Part shown: positions 47,001 through 55,369 of the stretch, one piece after another
Numbering within the stretch: the stretch's first letter is position 1
Layout of the letters: every line of letters begins with the position of its first letter
From: Pirellulales bacterium
Lineage (GTDB): Bacteria > Planctomycetota > Planctomycetia > Pirellulales > JANQPP01
NCBI GenBank assembly: GCA_028289405.1
Contig: JANQPP010000081.1
Coordinates: forward strand, 1-64,000
Length of the DNA: 64,000 nucleotides
Direction of reading: 5' to 3'
Position numbers and translations under genes: made by a program
Notes under the pieces: generated by a model
What the model was told of the DNA's origin: nothing
The model's database searches: none
What the model saw: only the letters and a program-made list of their open reading frames with translations

Positions 47001-47781
47001 GCACGCGTGGGCGGCCATCGCCGAGATCAATCACGCCAAAATACTTTTCGTAGGCGGCATCGATCTGGGGGCCATCGGACGTCATCCGCACGGGGAGCGG
47101 CTGCGGCGCGCCTTGCGGGTGATAATAGCGGTAGGTCAGCAAGTACAAGTCGAGATCGCCGTCGCGATCGTAGTCGCAAAATGCTGGCCACAAACTGGCA
47201 TCCACGAGATCGAGATGCCACTCGGCGCTGACCTCCTCGAATTGCGCCCGACCGTCGTTGAGGTACAACCGGTTGGGGGAATCGTAGTTGCAGATAAATA
47301 GGTCGAGGTCGGCATCGTTATCAATGTCCACCATCGCCACGCCCGTTCCCCAGGCATCGCCGCCGCCGATCGTGTCCCTGGAGGCTTCCGGTTCTTCGAA
47401 GCGAAAGCCGCCATGATTCAGATAGAGGCGGTTGCGCTCTGGGCCACTGACGAAAAACAGATCCGGAAGATCATCGCCGTTCAAATCGCCCACCGCCACG
47501 CCGCCGCAGAAAAACCCGGAATGGTATAGGTAGCGGCGAGGATGGTTTTCCTCCAACGGGGCCGTGAAATCGATCCCAGTGTTAGCCGCTGACCGTTTTT
47601 CGAAACGCATGGCCGCCGACTTCGGGCGTTCCACGAGGGCTTCACGGACAAGGTTCGTCGAAGTCTCATTGCGCGGATTGGACGGCGGGGCTTCGGTCTC
47701 TCCCCGGCAGGACCAGATCGATAGGCCTAGGACAGTGAAAATTAGGAAACGCGGCCGTCGGGTGGTGATGGATTGGAGCAT
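44050..47781 (-). CDS. CRTAC1-type lipoprotein with FG-GAP/VCBS repeats and ASPIC domains
   Basis: A 1243-residue protein. The ATG at 47781 gives a lipoprotein signal (FLIFTVLGLSIWSC with Cys as lipid site). The rest is made of FG-GAP/VCBS-type calcium-binding propeller repeats, visible as many GDLNGDDLPDLFF, DIDNDADLDLFI and DYDRDGDLDLYL motifs. Two such propellers are each followed by an ASPIC/UnbV domain: RFLMPGNGFLSYDEPLVHFGLA mid-protein, and GGGYLSQSTADLFFGQG near the end. Such proteins are numerous in planctomycetes and likely act at the cell surface. The role is unknown. The doubled architecture suggests an internal duplication. Confidence 0.88.
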   Translation of the reverse strand: MLQSITTRRPRFLIFTVLGLSIWSCRGETEAPPSNPRNETSTNLVREALVERPKSAAMRFEKRSAANTGIDFTAPLEENHPRRYLYHSGFFCGGVAVGDLNGDDLPDLFFVSGPERNRLYLNHGGFRFEEPEASRDTIGGGDAWGTGVAMVDIDNDADLDLFICNYDSPNRLYLNDGRAQFEEVSAEWHLDLVDASLWPAFCDYDRDGDLDLYLLTYRYYHPQGAPQPLPVRMTSDGPQIDAAYEKYFGVIDLGDGRPRVRPVGRADYLFRNDGRQGFTNVTAEAGISGKGFGLSATWWDHDLDGWPDLYVANDLKDGDHFYHNNGDGTFTDIIAESMPHTTWFSMGADSGDLNNDGLPDLLVADMSATTHFMQKTTMGAMGASQAEMERMRPHQYMRNGLFVNSGTDRFLEAAYLAGLADTDWTWAVKLADVDNDGWVDAFFTNGMTRSFNDSDQAASPRDLLTMTEWDAYAHTSRRLEQNLAFRNRGDLRFEDVSQSWEWDHTGISGPCAWGDLDRDGDLDCVVVNIEEPVSIYENLENQHHRVLFRLVGTESNRHGWGARVTVDTGTQQLQRFLMPGNGFLSYDEPLVHFGLASADRIERATIDWPSGHRQVLTDLPANQIYTVVESPSEATQENQELLASANPWFRESDKLPKILHVEQPYDDFAREPLLPNRMSQLGPGIACADVDLDGDIDFFLGGAAGQPGGLWLNDGHGKFQVSSTSPWAPDRGAEDMGVLFFEADGDGDPDLYVVSGSVECEPGAEILQDRLYLNDGHGNFVRAEDALPEMRDSGSGVSAADFDGDGDLDLFVGGRVVPGQYPLPARSHLLRNENGAFVDVTEEMVPGLADSGLVTSGLWSDVNGDARPDLLVTHEWGPVKLFINHDGRLEEQTEEAGLASFTGWWNSIAGRDLDADGDLDFVVGNFGLNTKYHASQEHPALIYHGDFDGGGKRQIIEAEFEADILYPIRGRSCSSRAMPFLADKFPTYRSFAVAPLESLYTEHRLQDADRFAATTLESGCLINDGEGHFEFRPLPRLVQIAPSFGVGLTELDGDGWPDLLVAQNFFSPQWETGRMAGGLSLALRGGASGKFTVVETRDSGIRLAGDPKGLALADMNQDGWPDVLIGQNDNRLLLWERQVPHEAENLLRLRLQGPPANPTAIGAKVRVYISGMPTQCAEVSAGGGYLSQSTADLFFGQGTEAGTIRLEITWPDGERTEHTANAPVTTPLVIAADAAHSASASGS

Positions 47782-48425
47782 GGCAAATGGGGGGCGTATT
47801 GATTGCCGGAAGCACAAATTTTTTCTTGGCATCATGCAGTGCATTATCAAAGCCCGGAGCGGAGAATCCAAGGCATGGGCGAGCAAATGAGAAATTCGCA
47901 CGGAAAAGCAAAGCGGCTGGCCGCATCGCCGGGGTTGCACTAAGCCATGAAGAGACGAGCGGTGGGAGGGATGCATGCAGCGCAACAAAAAAGCCGCTGC
48001 CTGCCCTTTTCAGGACAAACCGCGGCGAAAGCAATCCAAACTGACAACCTCTTGCGACGGCGGAGTCGCTGCGAGAAGGGCGGAAATCGGACCAGGCTAT
48101 GCCTAGTCGTGCGAGGATTTCGGCCCACGCTAATGGTTAGGCACCCCCGACGGAATGGAGGTCGTCAGGTTTGGATCGATTGCTCCTAGTATGCGTTGTA
48201 TTGGGTATGCGTTGTATTGGGTATGCGTTGTATTGGGTATGCGTTGTGTTGGTTGATTAACTATCGGAACGCGAAACGCTGGACTTGACGGCAACTTTGC
48301 CGGTCCGCCTCTCGATTTCGTTCGCGTTCGGCATTCCGACGCATCAACTTCAATCTTAGCCTCAAAATTTTCGCGGGGAAGAACTGGATGGCCAGATTTT
48401 CTGGACTGCTTTCTGCTGGCCGCGG
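47782..48425. other. Non-coding region with a tandem repeat
   Basis: About 640 bases without a supported gene between two minus-strand genes. It contains the 16-bp tandem repeat listed separately. Open frames through it lack protein-like features. Confidence 0.45.
48190..48253. repeat. 16-bp tandem repeat, four copies
   Basis: The unit TATGCGTTGTATTGGG is repeated head to tail at 48190, 48206, 48222 and 48238; the first three copies are identical and the last has two changes. No spacers are present, so this is not a CRISPR. It may vary in copy number between strains. Confidence 0.9.
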
Positions 48426-49472
48426 CTACTCCGCACGATCGTGTGGCATGACCCAAATATTCCGATACGTGACCGGATTGCCATGCCCCTGCAGGTACAG
48501 TGGAGCTTTTTCGGGGCCTTCGGGCAAGCGGCCCGGCGTGCCATGTGGCAATTCCAGGTCGTCGTGAATCACCGTGCCGTTATGTTTGATCGTAATGCGG
48601 GCATTCCGCGTCTTCTCCCCTTTGGCGTCATATCGCGCGGCGGTGAATTCGATGTCATACGTCTGCCAGGACAAAGGGGGCAAACACATGTTCACCTTGG
48701 GAGCCTGAATCTGATAAATGCCGCCACATTCGTTGTCCAGCCCTTTCAGGCCAAAGGAATCGAGAACCTGGCATTCGTAGCGACTTTGTAGATAGACGCC
48801 GCTGTTCCCGCGTGCCTGGCCTCGCGCGAACGGCTTGAACGGCGTGCGGAATTCCACGTGCAGCGCATGGTCCCCGAAGGCCATCTTGCTCGCCGTGCCG
48901 GCCAGCAGCAGCCCCTCCTCGGTCATTTCGCCCTCCTCGAAATGATTCGCGCTGGAGCCGTCGAACAAAACAATGGCACCCTCCGGCGGTTTGGCTCCCA
49001 GAGTGGGGCTCTTGCGTTCGATTTTCTTCAAGGTTCCACGAACTTCGCCGTCATCGAGAGCGAGGAGTTTTCCCTCCTCGTACCGCGCGCCTTCCTCGTC
49101 ATCCTCTGTGATGAAGACCACCACGTTCTTTGCGAGTTTTCCCTGCGCGTGGATCTTTTTTCGATCGGACGTCCAACCGGCTCCCGGCAAGCCACCTTGG
49201 TACCCGGTCAGTTGAAATTCACCGTCACCGAGCGCCACGATTTGAGCGCCCCATTTATGCGTCTCTTCTCCGGCTGGAATCTCGCCCACGTATTCGCCTT
49301 GTATGGCGAAATCGGGACCCGCTTTGGCAGGATCCAAGAAAATGACTTCTTCCTTTTCTTCTTCCGCCGCAATGCCCACGGTGGACAAGGCCAGGAAACA
49401 AGAAAAGGCCATCAGCGGCGTGCCGAGGCGCCGCGACGAAGGTATATGGAGAAACGGATTGGAGAATCGCAT
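48426..49472 (-). CDS. Secreted DUF1080 (3-keto-disaccharide hydrolase-like) protein
   Basis: A 348-residue exported protein with a signal peptide (residues 1-36, LMAFSCFLALSTVGIAAEE). Residues about 45-165 form a domain with AQIVALGDGEFQLTGYQGG and VFITEDDEEGARYEEGKL strands. Residues 165-348 are a DUF1080 jelly-roll domain: AIVLFDGSSANHFE, FGDHALHVEFRTPFKPF, NSGVYLQSRYECQVLDSFG, YDIEFTAARYDAKGE and the PLYLQGHGNPVTYRNIWV end. DUF1080 proteins bind or cleave sugars in planctomycetes and Bacteroidetes; some are described as 3-keto-disaccharide hydrolases. The first domain is an extra one seen in larger members. It stands alone on the minus strand. Confidence 0.85.
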   Translation of the reverse strand: MRFSNPFLHIPSSRRLGTPLMAFSCFLALSTVGIAAEEEKEEVIFLDPAKAGPDFAIQGEYVGEIPAGEETHKWGAQIVALGDGEFQLTGYQGGLPGAGWTSDRKKIHAQGKLAKNVVVFITEDDEEGARYEEGKLLALDDGEVRGTLKKIERKSPTLGAKPPEGAIVLFDGSSANHFEEGEMTEEGLLLAGTASKMAFGDHALHVEFRTPFKPFARGQARGNSGVYLQSRYECQVLDSFGLKGLDNECGGIYQIQAPKVNMCLPPLSWQTYDIEFTAARYDAKGEKTRNARITIKHNGTVIHDDLELPHGTPGRLPEGPEKAPLYLQGHGNPVTYRNIWVMPHDRAE

Positions 49473-49637
49473 GATGTTTCCTTCTTTGTCCCGAGTTGCG
49501 AGGGTATGTCCGATTGCTGAATAGCGGGCACATTGTCGCGTTTCACGTAGGCGGAGGCAAGCAATTTCCCGCCGCCAGAAAGCCAGTTAAGATACACGCA
49601 TTTTGGGAAACAGGACTGCTGGCTCAAGGAGCAAATC

Positions 49638-50891
49638 ATGGCGGCGACCTACAGCGACTTTGCCCGATCGATCAAAACGGAGACCGCGTTCGACGTGCTG
49701 GCGGTTGCCAAGGAATTGAAGGCCCAAGGAAAGAACGTGTACGAATTGGAAATCGGGGACAGCCCCTTTCCCTCCACGACCGCCGCCGTCGAGGCGGGAA
49801 TTCGCTCGGTGAATGCAGGGAACCATCGCTATTGCGCTTCGGCCGGCTTGCCCGATTTCCGTACCGCCGCCGCCGAATTCGTGCAGCGTGAATACGGAAT
49901 CTCGGTCGGCCCCGAGCACATCGTAGTGGGGGCCGGAGCGAAGCCCTTCGAGCTTTTCTTTTGTGAAGTGTTTCTGAATCCGGGGGACGGAGTGCTCGTC
50001 TTCAGCCCCTATTTTCCTACGTACGTTCCGAACATTGCCCGCCGGGGCGCCAGAATCCGCTTTTCCGATTTGAAGCAGGAACGCGAGTTCCGGCCCAACC
50101 TGGAAGACGTGGAACACTTTCTCGACGAGGATCCGCGTCCCAAGGCCATTTTCCTCAACAGCCCGCACAATCCCACGGGAGGCGTGGCCTTGCCGGAGGA
50201 TTTGCGGGGCCTGGCCGACCTGGTGCGTGGCCGGAATGTGGCCATCTTCAGCGATGAGCCGTATGACCAGATGGTCTGGCGGGGTGAGCACCACTCCATT
50301 TTGTCGGAGGAGGGCATGCTCGATCAGGCAGTGGCGGCCTACACCTTCAGTAAATCGTACAGCATGAGCGGCTGGCGGCTGGGGTTCGCGGTGAGCAGCC
50401 CCGCCACGGCCAAGCTGATTGGCATGCTGATCAACACGGCACTCTCCTGCACGCCCCCTTTCGTGCAACACGCGGGGATCGCGGCCCTTCAAGAGGATGC
50501 ACAGGAGCGGGACCAGCGGATGGCCGTTTTCCGCGACAATGTACGATTGTTGGTCGAGGGATTAAACACCGTGGAAGGCATCCATTGCCTCGAGCCGGGC
50601 GGAACGTTTTATGTCTTTCCTTCGGTGGCTCCCATTTGCCAAGCTCACGGCATCACTTCGCATGGGCTGGCCATGTACTTGCTAGAAGGTGCCGACGAAC
50701 AGACCGGAATCGCCTGCCTGGGAGGCGAATGCTTCGGCGAGGCGGGGCACGGTTTCGTACGTTTCAGTTGTGCCGAACCGGCGGAACGTCTCCAGGCAGC
50801 CATGGAGTTTTTGCCCGACGCGCTCTCCCGAAAGGAGCGTATCGCGGCCTACCTGGAACAGCATCCGGAATACCGGCTCTCTACGTCGTAG
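49638..50891 (+). CDS. PLP-dependent class I/II aminotransferase
   Basis: A 417-residue fold-type I PLP enzyme resembling aspartate/aromatic aminotransferases. Motifs: ELEIGDSPFPSTTAAVEAGI, YCASAGLPDFRTAAAEFV, IVVGAGAKPFELFF, the cofactor contact region LNSPHNPTGG, IFSDEPYDQMVW, and the lysine loop TFSKSYSMSGWRLGF (Lys239 carries PLP). Arg in FVRFSCAEP near the end is the usual carboxylate-binding residue. The amino donor cannot be told. It starts with ATG at 49638 after AGGAGCAAATC. It appears to be transcribed alone. Confidence 0.92.
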   Translation: MAATYSDFARSIKTETAFDVLAVAKELKAQGKNVYELEIGDSPFPSTTAAVEAGIRSVNAGNHRYCASAGLPDFRTAAAEFVQREYGISVGPEHIVVGAGAKPFELFFCEVFLNPGDGVLVFSPYFPTYVPNIARRGARIRFSDLKQEREFRPNLEDVEHFLDEDPRPKAIFLNSPHNPTGGVALPEDLRGLADLVRGRNVAIFSDEPYDQMVWRGEHHSILSEEGMLDQAVAAYTFSKSYSMSGWRLGFAVSSPATAKLIGMLINTALSCTPPFVQHAGIAALQEDAQERDQRMAVFRDNVRLLVEGLNTVEGIHCLEPGGTFYVFPSVAPICQAHGITSHGLAMYLLEGADEQTGIACLGGECFGEAGHGFVRFSCAEPAERLQAAMEFLPDALSRKERIAAYLEQHPEYRLSTS

Positions 50892-51247
50892 CCAATTTTT
50901 CCGCTGGAAGCCTGGCTAGTGAAAGGCAACGTCGCTGCAACATCGGGGCTCCCACGCGCGACGGCAAGACTCTCAAACGCAATTTGCCTCCACGGAGCTT
51001 GGTCGGTTTTTTCCAGGAGGTGACTGGGATGCCGGAAAGAAGATTTTGCAATTTTTTGCGGGAACCACTATGTTAATGAGGTGTTCATTCGATGATGAGT
51101 TAATTCGTCTCGCTTATCTTTTCCGGCGTTTCGCATTGCTGGAAGCGAAGTTGCGGAACACTTGGTGATCATGTTCATCAAGTCCCGATAGGCTGGGAGC
51201 CTTTTCGTACGCATTCCGTCTATTCAGCTAATCAGGGAGAGGAAATC
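50892..51247. other. Intergenic region upstream of the pseudopilin gene
   Basis: About 350 bases. No gene or clear regulatory site was found. GGGAGAGG lies just before the next start codon as its ribosome binding site. Confidence 0.45.
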
Positions 51248-52225
51248 ATGTCTGTGAAGGCCAAGAAAGGTTTTACGCTGGTCGAGCTTTTGGTCGTGAT
51301 CGCGATCATCGGCATTTTGGTGGCCTTGCTGCTGCCGGCGGTGCAATCTGCCCGAGAGTCCGCCCGACGGATGGCCTGCGTGAACAACCTCAAGCAGATC
51401 GGTATCGCGCTGCACATGTATCATGACTCGCATGATACGTTCCCCGCCGGCGGGATTACCGAGGGGAATTGCTGCGGCACGCCCAGCGGCATCACCTGGA
51501 CCATTTCGATTCTCCCCTTCCTCGAACAGCAGGCTCTCTTCGAACAATACGATTCCAATTCATTCAACGAGGATCCGGTCAATGCCGTCGTGCGTGAGAC
51601 CTTTCTGCCTATTTATGCCTGCCCTTCCGAGGAAAACGTGGACCTCTTGGAGCAGCCGGACAGTGGGCCCGGCAGTGGGCTGTTCTACCGCCGTGGTTCT
51701 TATCGCGCCGTCTCCGGACGGAGCGACGGGTCCGGCTGGTGGGACAATAATCAGGCCATTGACGCCGGCCTCAGTATCACGTGGCGGGGACCACTGCATT
51801 CGGTCGGTACGCATGGCATGAGCTGGGAACGGGAATCGGACATCACCGATGGCCTTTCGAATACGATGATGGTCGGCGAGATGACCTCCGTGGATAATGG
51901 CCAAGGTTCTACCGCCTCGCGGCGGCGTACTTTCTGGGCTTACACCTACACATCTTACAATCAGTCGACCGTCGTGCCGCAGTCCCGTACGTTTATCGTG
52001 GACTACGAACGCTGCGTCGCAATCGGCGGGCTCGGCGGCAGCAACCCTTGCAAACGGGGTTGGGGAAGCAGCCACCCGAACGGGATCAATTTCCTCTTCT
52101 GCGACAGTTCGGTCCGTTTCGTGCGGCCTCTGGCCGACATGCTCCTTTTCGCGGCTCAAGCCACGATCGAAGGAGGAGCCGCGGAGTTTCAGGAGCGGTT
52201 CGCGACGAACGTCGTCCAGCCCTAG
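51248..52225 (+). CDS. DUF1559 type II pseudopilin-like protein
   Basis: A 325-residue protein of the DUF1559 group, large in number in planctomycetes. The N-terminus is a prepilin: KAKKGFTLVELLVVIAIIGI, with the cut before Phe and the Glu at mature position 5, followed by a hydrophobic helix. Then comes the family segment AVQSARESARRMACVNNLKQ, GIALHMYHDSHDTFPAG and a globular domain with LPFLEQQALFEQYD, SNTMMVGEM, and the H-X9-DG-like end SSHPNGINFLFCDSSVRFV. Such proteins are thought to form pseudopili or surface fibres. A small lipoprotein gene follows, a pairing common in these bacteria. Confidence 0.93.
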   Translation: MSVKAKKGFTLVELLVVIAIIGILVALLLPAVQSARESARRMACVNNLKQIGIALHMYHDSHDTFPAGGITEGNCCGTPSGITWTISILPFLEQQALFEQYDSNSFNEDPVNAVVRETFLPIYACPSEENVDLLEQPDSGPGSGLFYRRGSYRAVSGRSDGSGWWDNNQAIDAGLSITWRGPLHSVGTHGMSWERESDITDGLSNTMMVGEMTSVDNGQGSTASRRRTFWAYTYTSYNQSTVVPQSRTFIVDYERCVAIGGLGGSNPCKRGWGSSHPNGINFLFCDSSVRFVRPLADMLLFAAQATIEGGAAEFQERFATNVVQP

Positions 52226-52292
52226 GGAAATCTCTTCCCGCGAAATTGAGGTAGGCGTTTTTCCACGAGAGGTAACGAAAAGGGGGCAGGGA

Positions 52293-52757
52293 ATGGGAAG
52301 CCGAACCATGCGGGGTTACCAAATTTTGGGCATGGGAATTCTCGCCGCAGCCATCACCGGCTGTGGAGGGTCGGACTTTGAAATCGTGCCAGTTTCGGGA
52401 ATCGTCACCTTGGACGGCGAGCCGGTCCCCGATGCGCAATTGACGTTTCAACCGATTGCTGATCCCGATTCGGAAAAGACAGAGGCAGGCTCCGGTTCGT
52501 ACGGCACCACCGACGAAAATGGACGTTACACGCTGAAAACGGTCGTTCCGGATGGGCCTGGCGCGGTCGTGGGCCGGCATAACGTGATGATCAGCACGGC
52601 GCAAATGCGCTCCCAAAACGACGATGCCGGCTGGCTCACCAAGGACATCATTCCCGCCCACTATCGGGACGGTCAAGCCACGCTCTGGATCGATATTTCC
52701 GGCCCCACCGATCAGGCCAATTTCGAGCTGACTTCCAAGCCGCCCCCTCGCCGTTGA
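52293..52757 (+). CDS. Carboxypeptidase-regulatory-like lipoprotein
   Basis: A 154-residue lipoprotein. The signal ends in AAAITGC with the lipid-bearing Cys at residue 24. The mature part has the small beta sandwich seen after DUF1559 genes: VSGIVTLDGEPVPDAQLTFQP, TTDENGRYTLKTVV and PGAVVGRHNVMIST. AGGGGGCAGGG precedes the ATG. It follows the pseudopilin gene after 67 bases and is probably cotranscribed. It may sit in the envelope as a partner of the pseudopilin. The role is unknown. Confidence 0.85.
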   Translation: MGSRTMRGYQILGMGILAAAITGCGGSDFEIVPVSGIVTLDGEPVPDAQLTFQPIADPDSEKTEAGSGSYGTTDENGRYTLKTVVPDGPGAVVGRHNVMISTAQMRSQNDDAGWLTKDIIPAHYRDGQATLWIDISGPTDQANFELTSKPPPRR

Positions 52758-52866
52758 ATAGTGCCCCAGCCTGGATAAGACGTTCTCTGCCTGGCAAGTG
52801 GCGGACGCTAGGCTCTTTTCGCATGTTCGCGGGGCCGCTCATTATCAAACCCTGTCATGGTCCATC

Positions 52867-54324
52867 ATGCACTCAGGTCATTCGCTTCGCGCGCTCACTT
52901 TTTTGCTGGCGTTCCTTCTGTTCGCCGCCGCGTCAGGATTCGCCCAAGAGGAATCTGCGTCCACGCAGCCAACCAACGTCCTCTTCTTTCTCGTGGACGA
53001 TCTCGGCTGGCGGGATTTGGGCTGCTTCGGCAGCACGTTTTACGAGACGCCACATCTGGACGGTTTGGTTGCCAGGGGCATGAAGTTCACCAGCGCCTAT
53101 GCGGCTTGCCCTGTCTGCTCGCCGACGCGGGCCAGCATTTTGACCGGTCGCTATCCGGTCCGCTACGGCATTACCGACTACATCAGCCCCAACGGCGGAA
53201 ACCAGCCGGAAAAATGGCGCAGAAACACACCGATGCTCCCGGCTCCCTACAATGATCGGCTGCCCCACGAGGAAAGGACGCTGGCGGAAGTGCTTCGCGA
53301 CTCAGGCTACGCGACCTTCTTCGCCGGGAAGTGGCACCTTGGACCGGAAGGCTTTTGGCCAGAAGACCAGGGATTCGACATCAACCGCGGCGGCATCGAG
53401 CGGGGCGGCCCCTACGGTGGTGACAAATATTTTTCTCCCTACGGCAATTCTCGCCTGGAAGACGGTCCGCAGGGAGAGCATCTGCCCGACCGGTTGGCCA
53501 GCGAAACGGTCGAATTCATGGAGGAAAACCGGGATGGTCCGTTTTTGGCTTATCTCTCCTTTTATTCAGTGCATACTCCGCTGATTTCCCGAGAGGATTT
53601 GCGTCAAAAATACGAGGCCAAGCGCCAATCCGTCGATTCGGAGCCAACCTGGGGCCAGGAGCGTAAACGTAAAGTCCGCCTCATGCAGGAGCATGCCGTC
53701 TACGCTGGTATGGTGGAGGCGATGGATCTGGCCGTGGGGAAAGTACTCGATGCGCTGGACCGACTGGGGCTCGCGGAAAACACCGTCGTCTTCCTGATGT
53801 CCGACAATGGCGGACTCTCGACCTCGGAAGGCCATCCCACCAGCAACCTGCCGCTCCGCGCCGGTAAGGGTTGGATGTACGAAGGAGGAATTCGCGTGCC
53901 GATGATCGTCCGCTGGCCCGGCGTTACCAAGCCCGGCAGCACTTGTGGCGCGCCGGTACTGAGCACCGATTTTTTTCCCACCATTTTGGAAATTACGGGT
54001 CAGACCAGCGATTCATCACTTCCAATCGACGGCGAAAGCTTCGTGAGCCTGCTGCGAGGCGAGACGCGGGAACGTGGTCCGATGTTTTGGCATTACCCGC
54101 ATTACGGCAACCAGGGTGGCGCCCCCTCGGGTGGCATCCGCCAGGGCAAATGGAAACTGGTCGAGTGGTACGAAGACGGCGCCACGGAATTGTACGATCT
54201 GGAAGCCGATCTCTCCGAACAGCACGATCTGGCTCAGGCGAACCCTCGAAAGCGGGATGCTTTGCTGCGGCAGCTTCATTCCTGGCAAGAACAAATGAAC
54301 GCCAAGATGCCTACCCCACGTTGA
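52867..54324 (+). CDS. Exported sulfatase (arylsulfatase family)
   Basis: A 485-residue sulfatase that hydrolyses sulfate esters, probably of marine-type polysaccharides. Signal peptide at residues 1-28 (LTFLLAFLLFAAASGFAQ). NVLFFLVDDLGWRDLGCFGS holds the Asp metal ligands; CSPTRASILTGR has Cys84, converted to formylglycine in active enzymes; FAGKWHLG has Lys and His; FLMSDNGG the second Asp/Asn pair. The DUF1080 genes nearby suggest a sugar-degrading set. The maturation enzyme is not in the window. The ATG at 52867 is chosen for the signal peptide; upstream in-frame starts are unlikely. Confidence 0.94.
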   Translation: MHSGHSLRALTFLLAFLLFAAASGFAQEESASTQPTNVLFFLVDDLGWRDLGCFGSTFYETPHLDGLVARGMKFTSAYAACPVCSPTRASILTGRYPVRYGITDYISPNGGNQPEKWRRNTPMLPAPYNDRLPHEERTLAEVLRDSGYATFFAGKWHLGPEGFWPEDQGFDINRGGIERGGPYGGDKYFSPYGNSRLEDGPQGEHLPDRLASETVEFMEENRDGPFLAYLSFYSVHTPLISREDLRQKYEAKRQSVDSEPTWGQERKRKVRLMQEHAVYAGMVEAMDLAVGKVLDALDRLGLAENTVVFLMSDNGGLSTSEGHPTSNLPLRAGKGWMYEGGIRVPMIVRWPGVTKPGSTCGAPVLSTDFFPTILEITGQTSDSSLPIDGESFVSLLRGETRERGPMFWHYPHYGNQGGAPSGGIRQGKWKLVEWYEDGATELYDLEADLSEQHDLAQANPRKRDALLRQLHSWQEQMNAKMPTPR

Positions 54325-54545
54325 AGGTGGCCGCGCCAGCGGACGTGGCCGGCTCGTCCTATCGCACGGATGTTCAAGTTTGCCGAATCGCTTTTCTGGG
54401 CAAAATCTTTACAACCGCCCGTCCAGTCGGCAAACTACGGACTGATGATCGTGGAGCTTGTCCGGGGGAATCGCTCCCGGAGACCACGATCGACTCCAGA
54501 ATCACCACGAATTCGTTTGATTTTCCACACAGGAGACCGCCTTCC

Positions 54546-55163
54546 ATGCCGCGATGTTTGAGTCTTTGTGCCGTATTGCTCTGTTTAGGATTCGCCACGC
54601 CATTTGCTGCGGCGGAAGACAAGGAAGAGGGTTGGATCCGGATGTTCGACGGCAAAACCCTGGAAGGCTGGCAGGCTGCCGAACACCCCGAAAACTGGAC
54701 CGTCGAAGATGGGGCGATCCGAGCTTCCGGACCGCGCTCGCATCTCTTCTACAAGGATGGAGACTTCACCAACTTCGAATTCAAGGCGGACGTCATGACC
54801 ACGCCCGGCAGCAATTCGGGCATCTACATTCATACCCGCTTTCAGGAAGAAGGGTGGCCTGAAATCGGGTACGAAACGCAGGTTAACGTTACCCACACGG
54901 ACCGGGTAAAGACCGGCAGCCTCTACAACGTCGTGAAGTTGTACGAAACGCCCGCTAAGGATAATGAATGGTGGACGCAGCATATCACCGTCAAGGACAA
55001 GAACGTGGTAGTGCGGATCAACGGCAAAATCGTGATGGATTTCACCGAACCGGAAGGCGTCACGGGCCCCCGTCGGTTGAGCCATGGCACCTTTGCCTTG
55101 CAGGCGCATGACCCGAAGAGCGTGGTCTACTATAAGAATATTTACGTAAAACCCTTGCCCTAG
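54546..55163 (+). CDS. Secreted DUF1080 (3-keto-disaccharide hydrolase-like) protein
   Basis: A 205-residue protein with a signal peptide (LSLCAVLLCLGFATPFAAA) and one DUF1080 domain: WIRMFDGKTLEGWQ, WTVEDGAIRASG, SHLFYKDGDFTNFEFKADV, NSGIYIHTRFQEEGWPEIGY, VVVRINGKIVMDF and KSVVYYKNIYVKPL. It is close to the minimal family length, unlike the two-domain member at 48.4-49.5 kb. It lies 220 bases after the sulfatase gene on the same strand, so both may work on sugar substrates in the periplasm. The enzymatic activity of this family is only partly known. Confidence 0.88.
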   Translation: MPRCLSLCAVLLCLGFATPFAAAEDKEEGWIRMFDGKTLEGWQAAEHPENWTVEDGAIRASGPRSHLFYKDGDFTNFEFKADVMTTPGSNSGIYIHTRFQEEGWPEIGYETQVNVTHTDRVKTGSLYNVVKLYETPAKDNEWWTQHITVKDKNVVVRINGKIVMDFTEPEGVTGPRRLSHGTFALQAHDPKSVVYYKNIYVKPLP

Positions 55164-55369
55164 GTGGGATGCGCTGCACGTGCAGACTCGTCGTGTGAAG
55201 CGGGGAGGAAAACGTGCCAGGGTTTTTTCTAAATATCGGAAGATAGGCCCAGCCAGATTTCGGTAGGGCTTGTGTTATAATCAAGATTTACGATGGGAAA
55301 CGGTGGGCTGGCTCAACCGGACCGCCGTCTTCTCCTCAGCCGAAGCCGATCGTCCCGGAGGCGGGCCTC

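Noticed and set aside
48190-48253. Possible CRISPR array
   Set aside because: The repeats are contiguous 16-bp units without spacers and no cas genes are near.
53871-54545. Upstream extension of the DUF1080 frame to 430 residues
   Set aside because: The added part overlaps the sulfatase gene and the true start with a signal peptide is at 54546.
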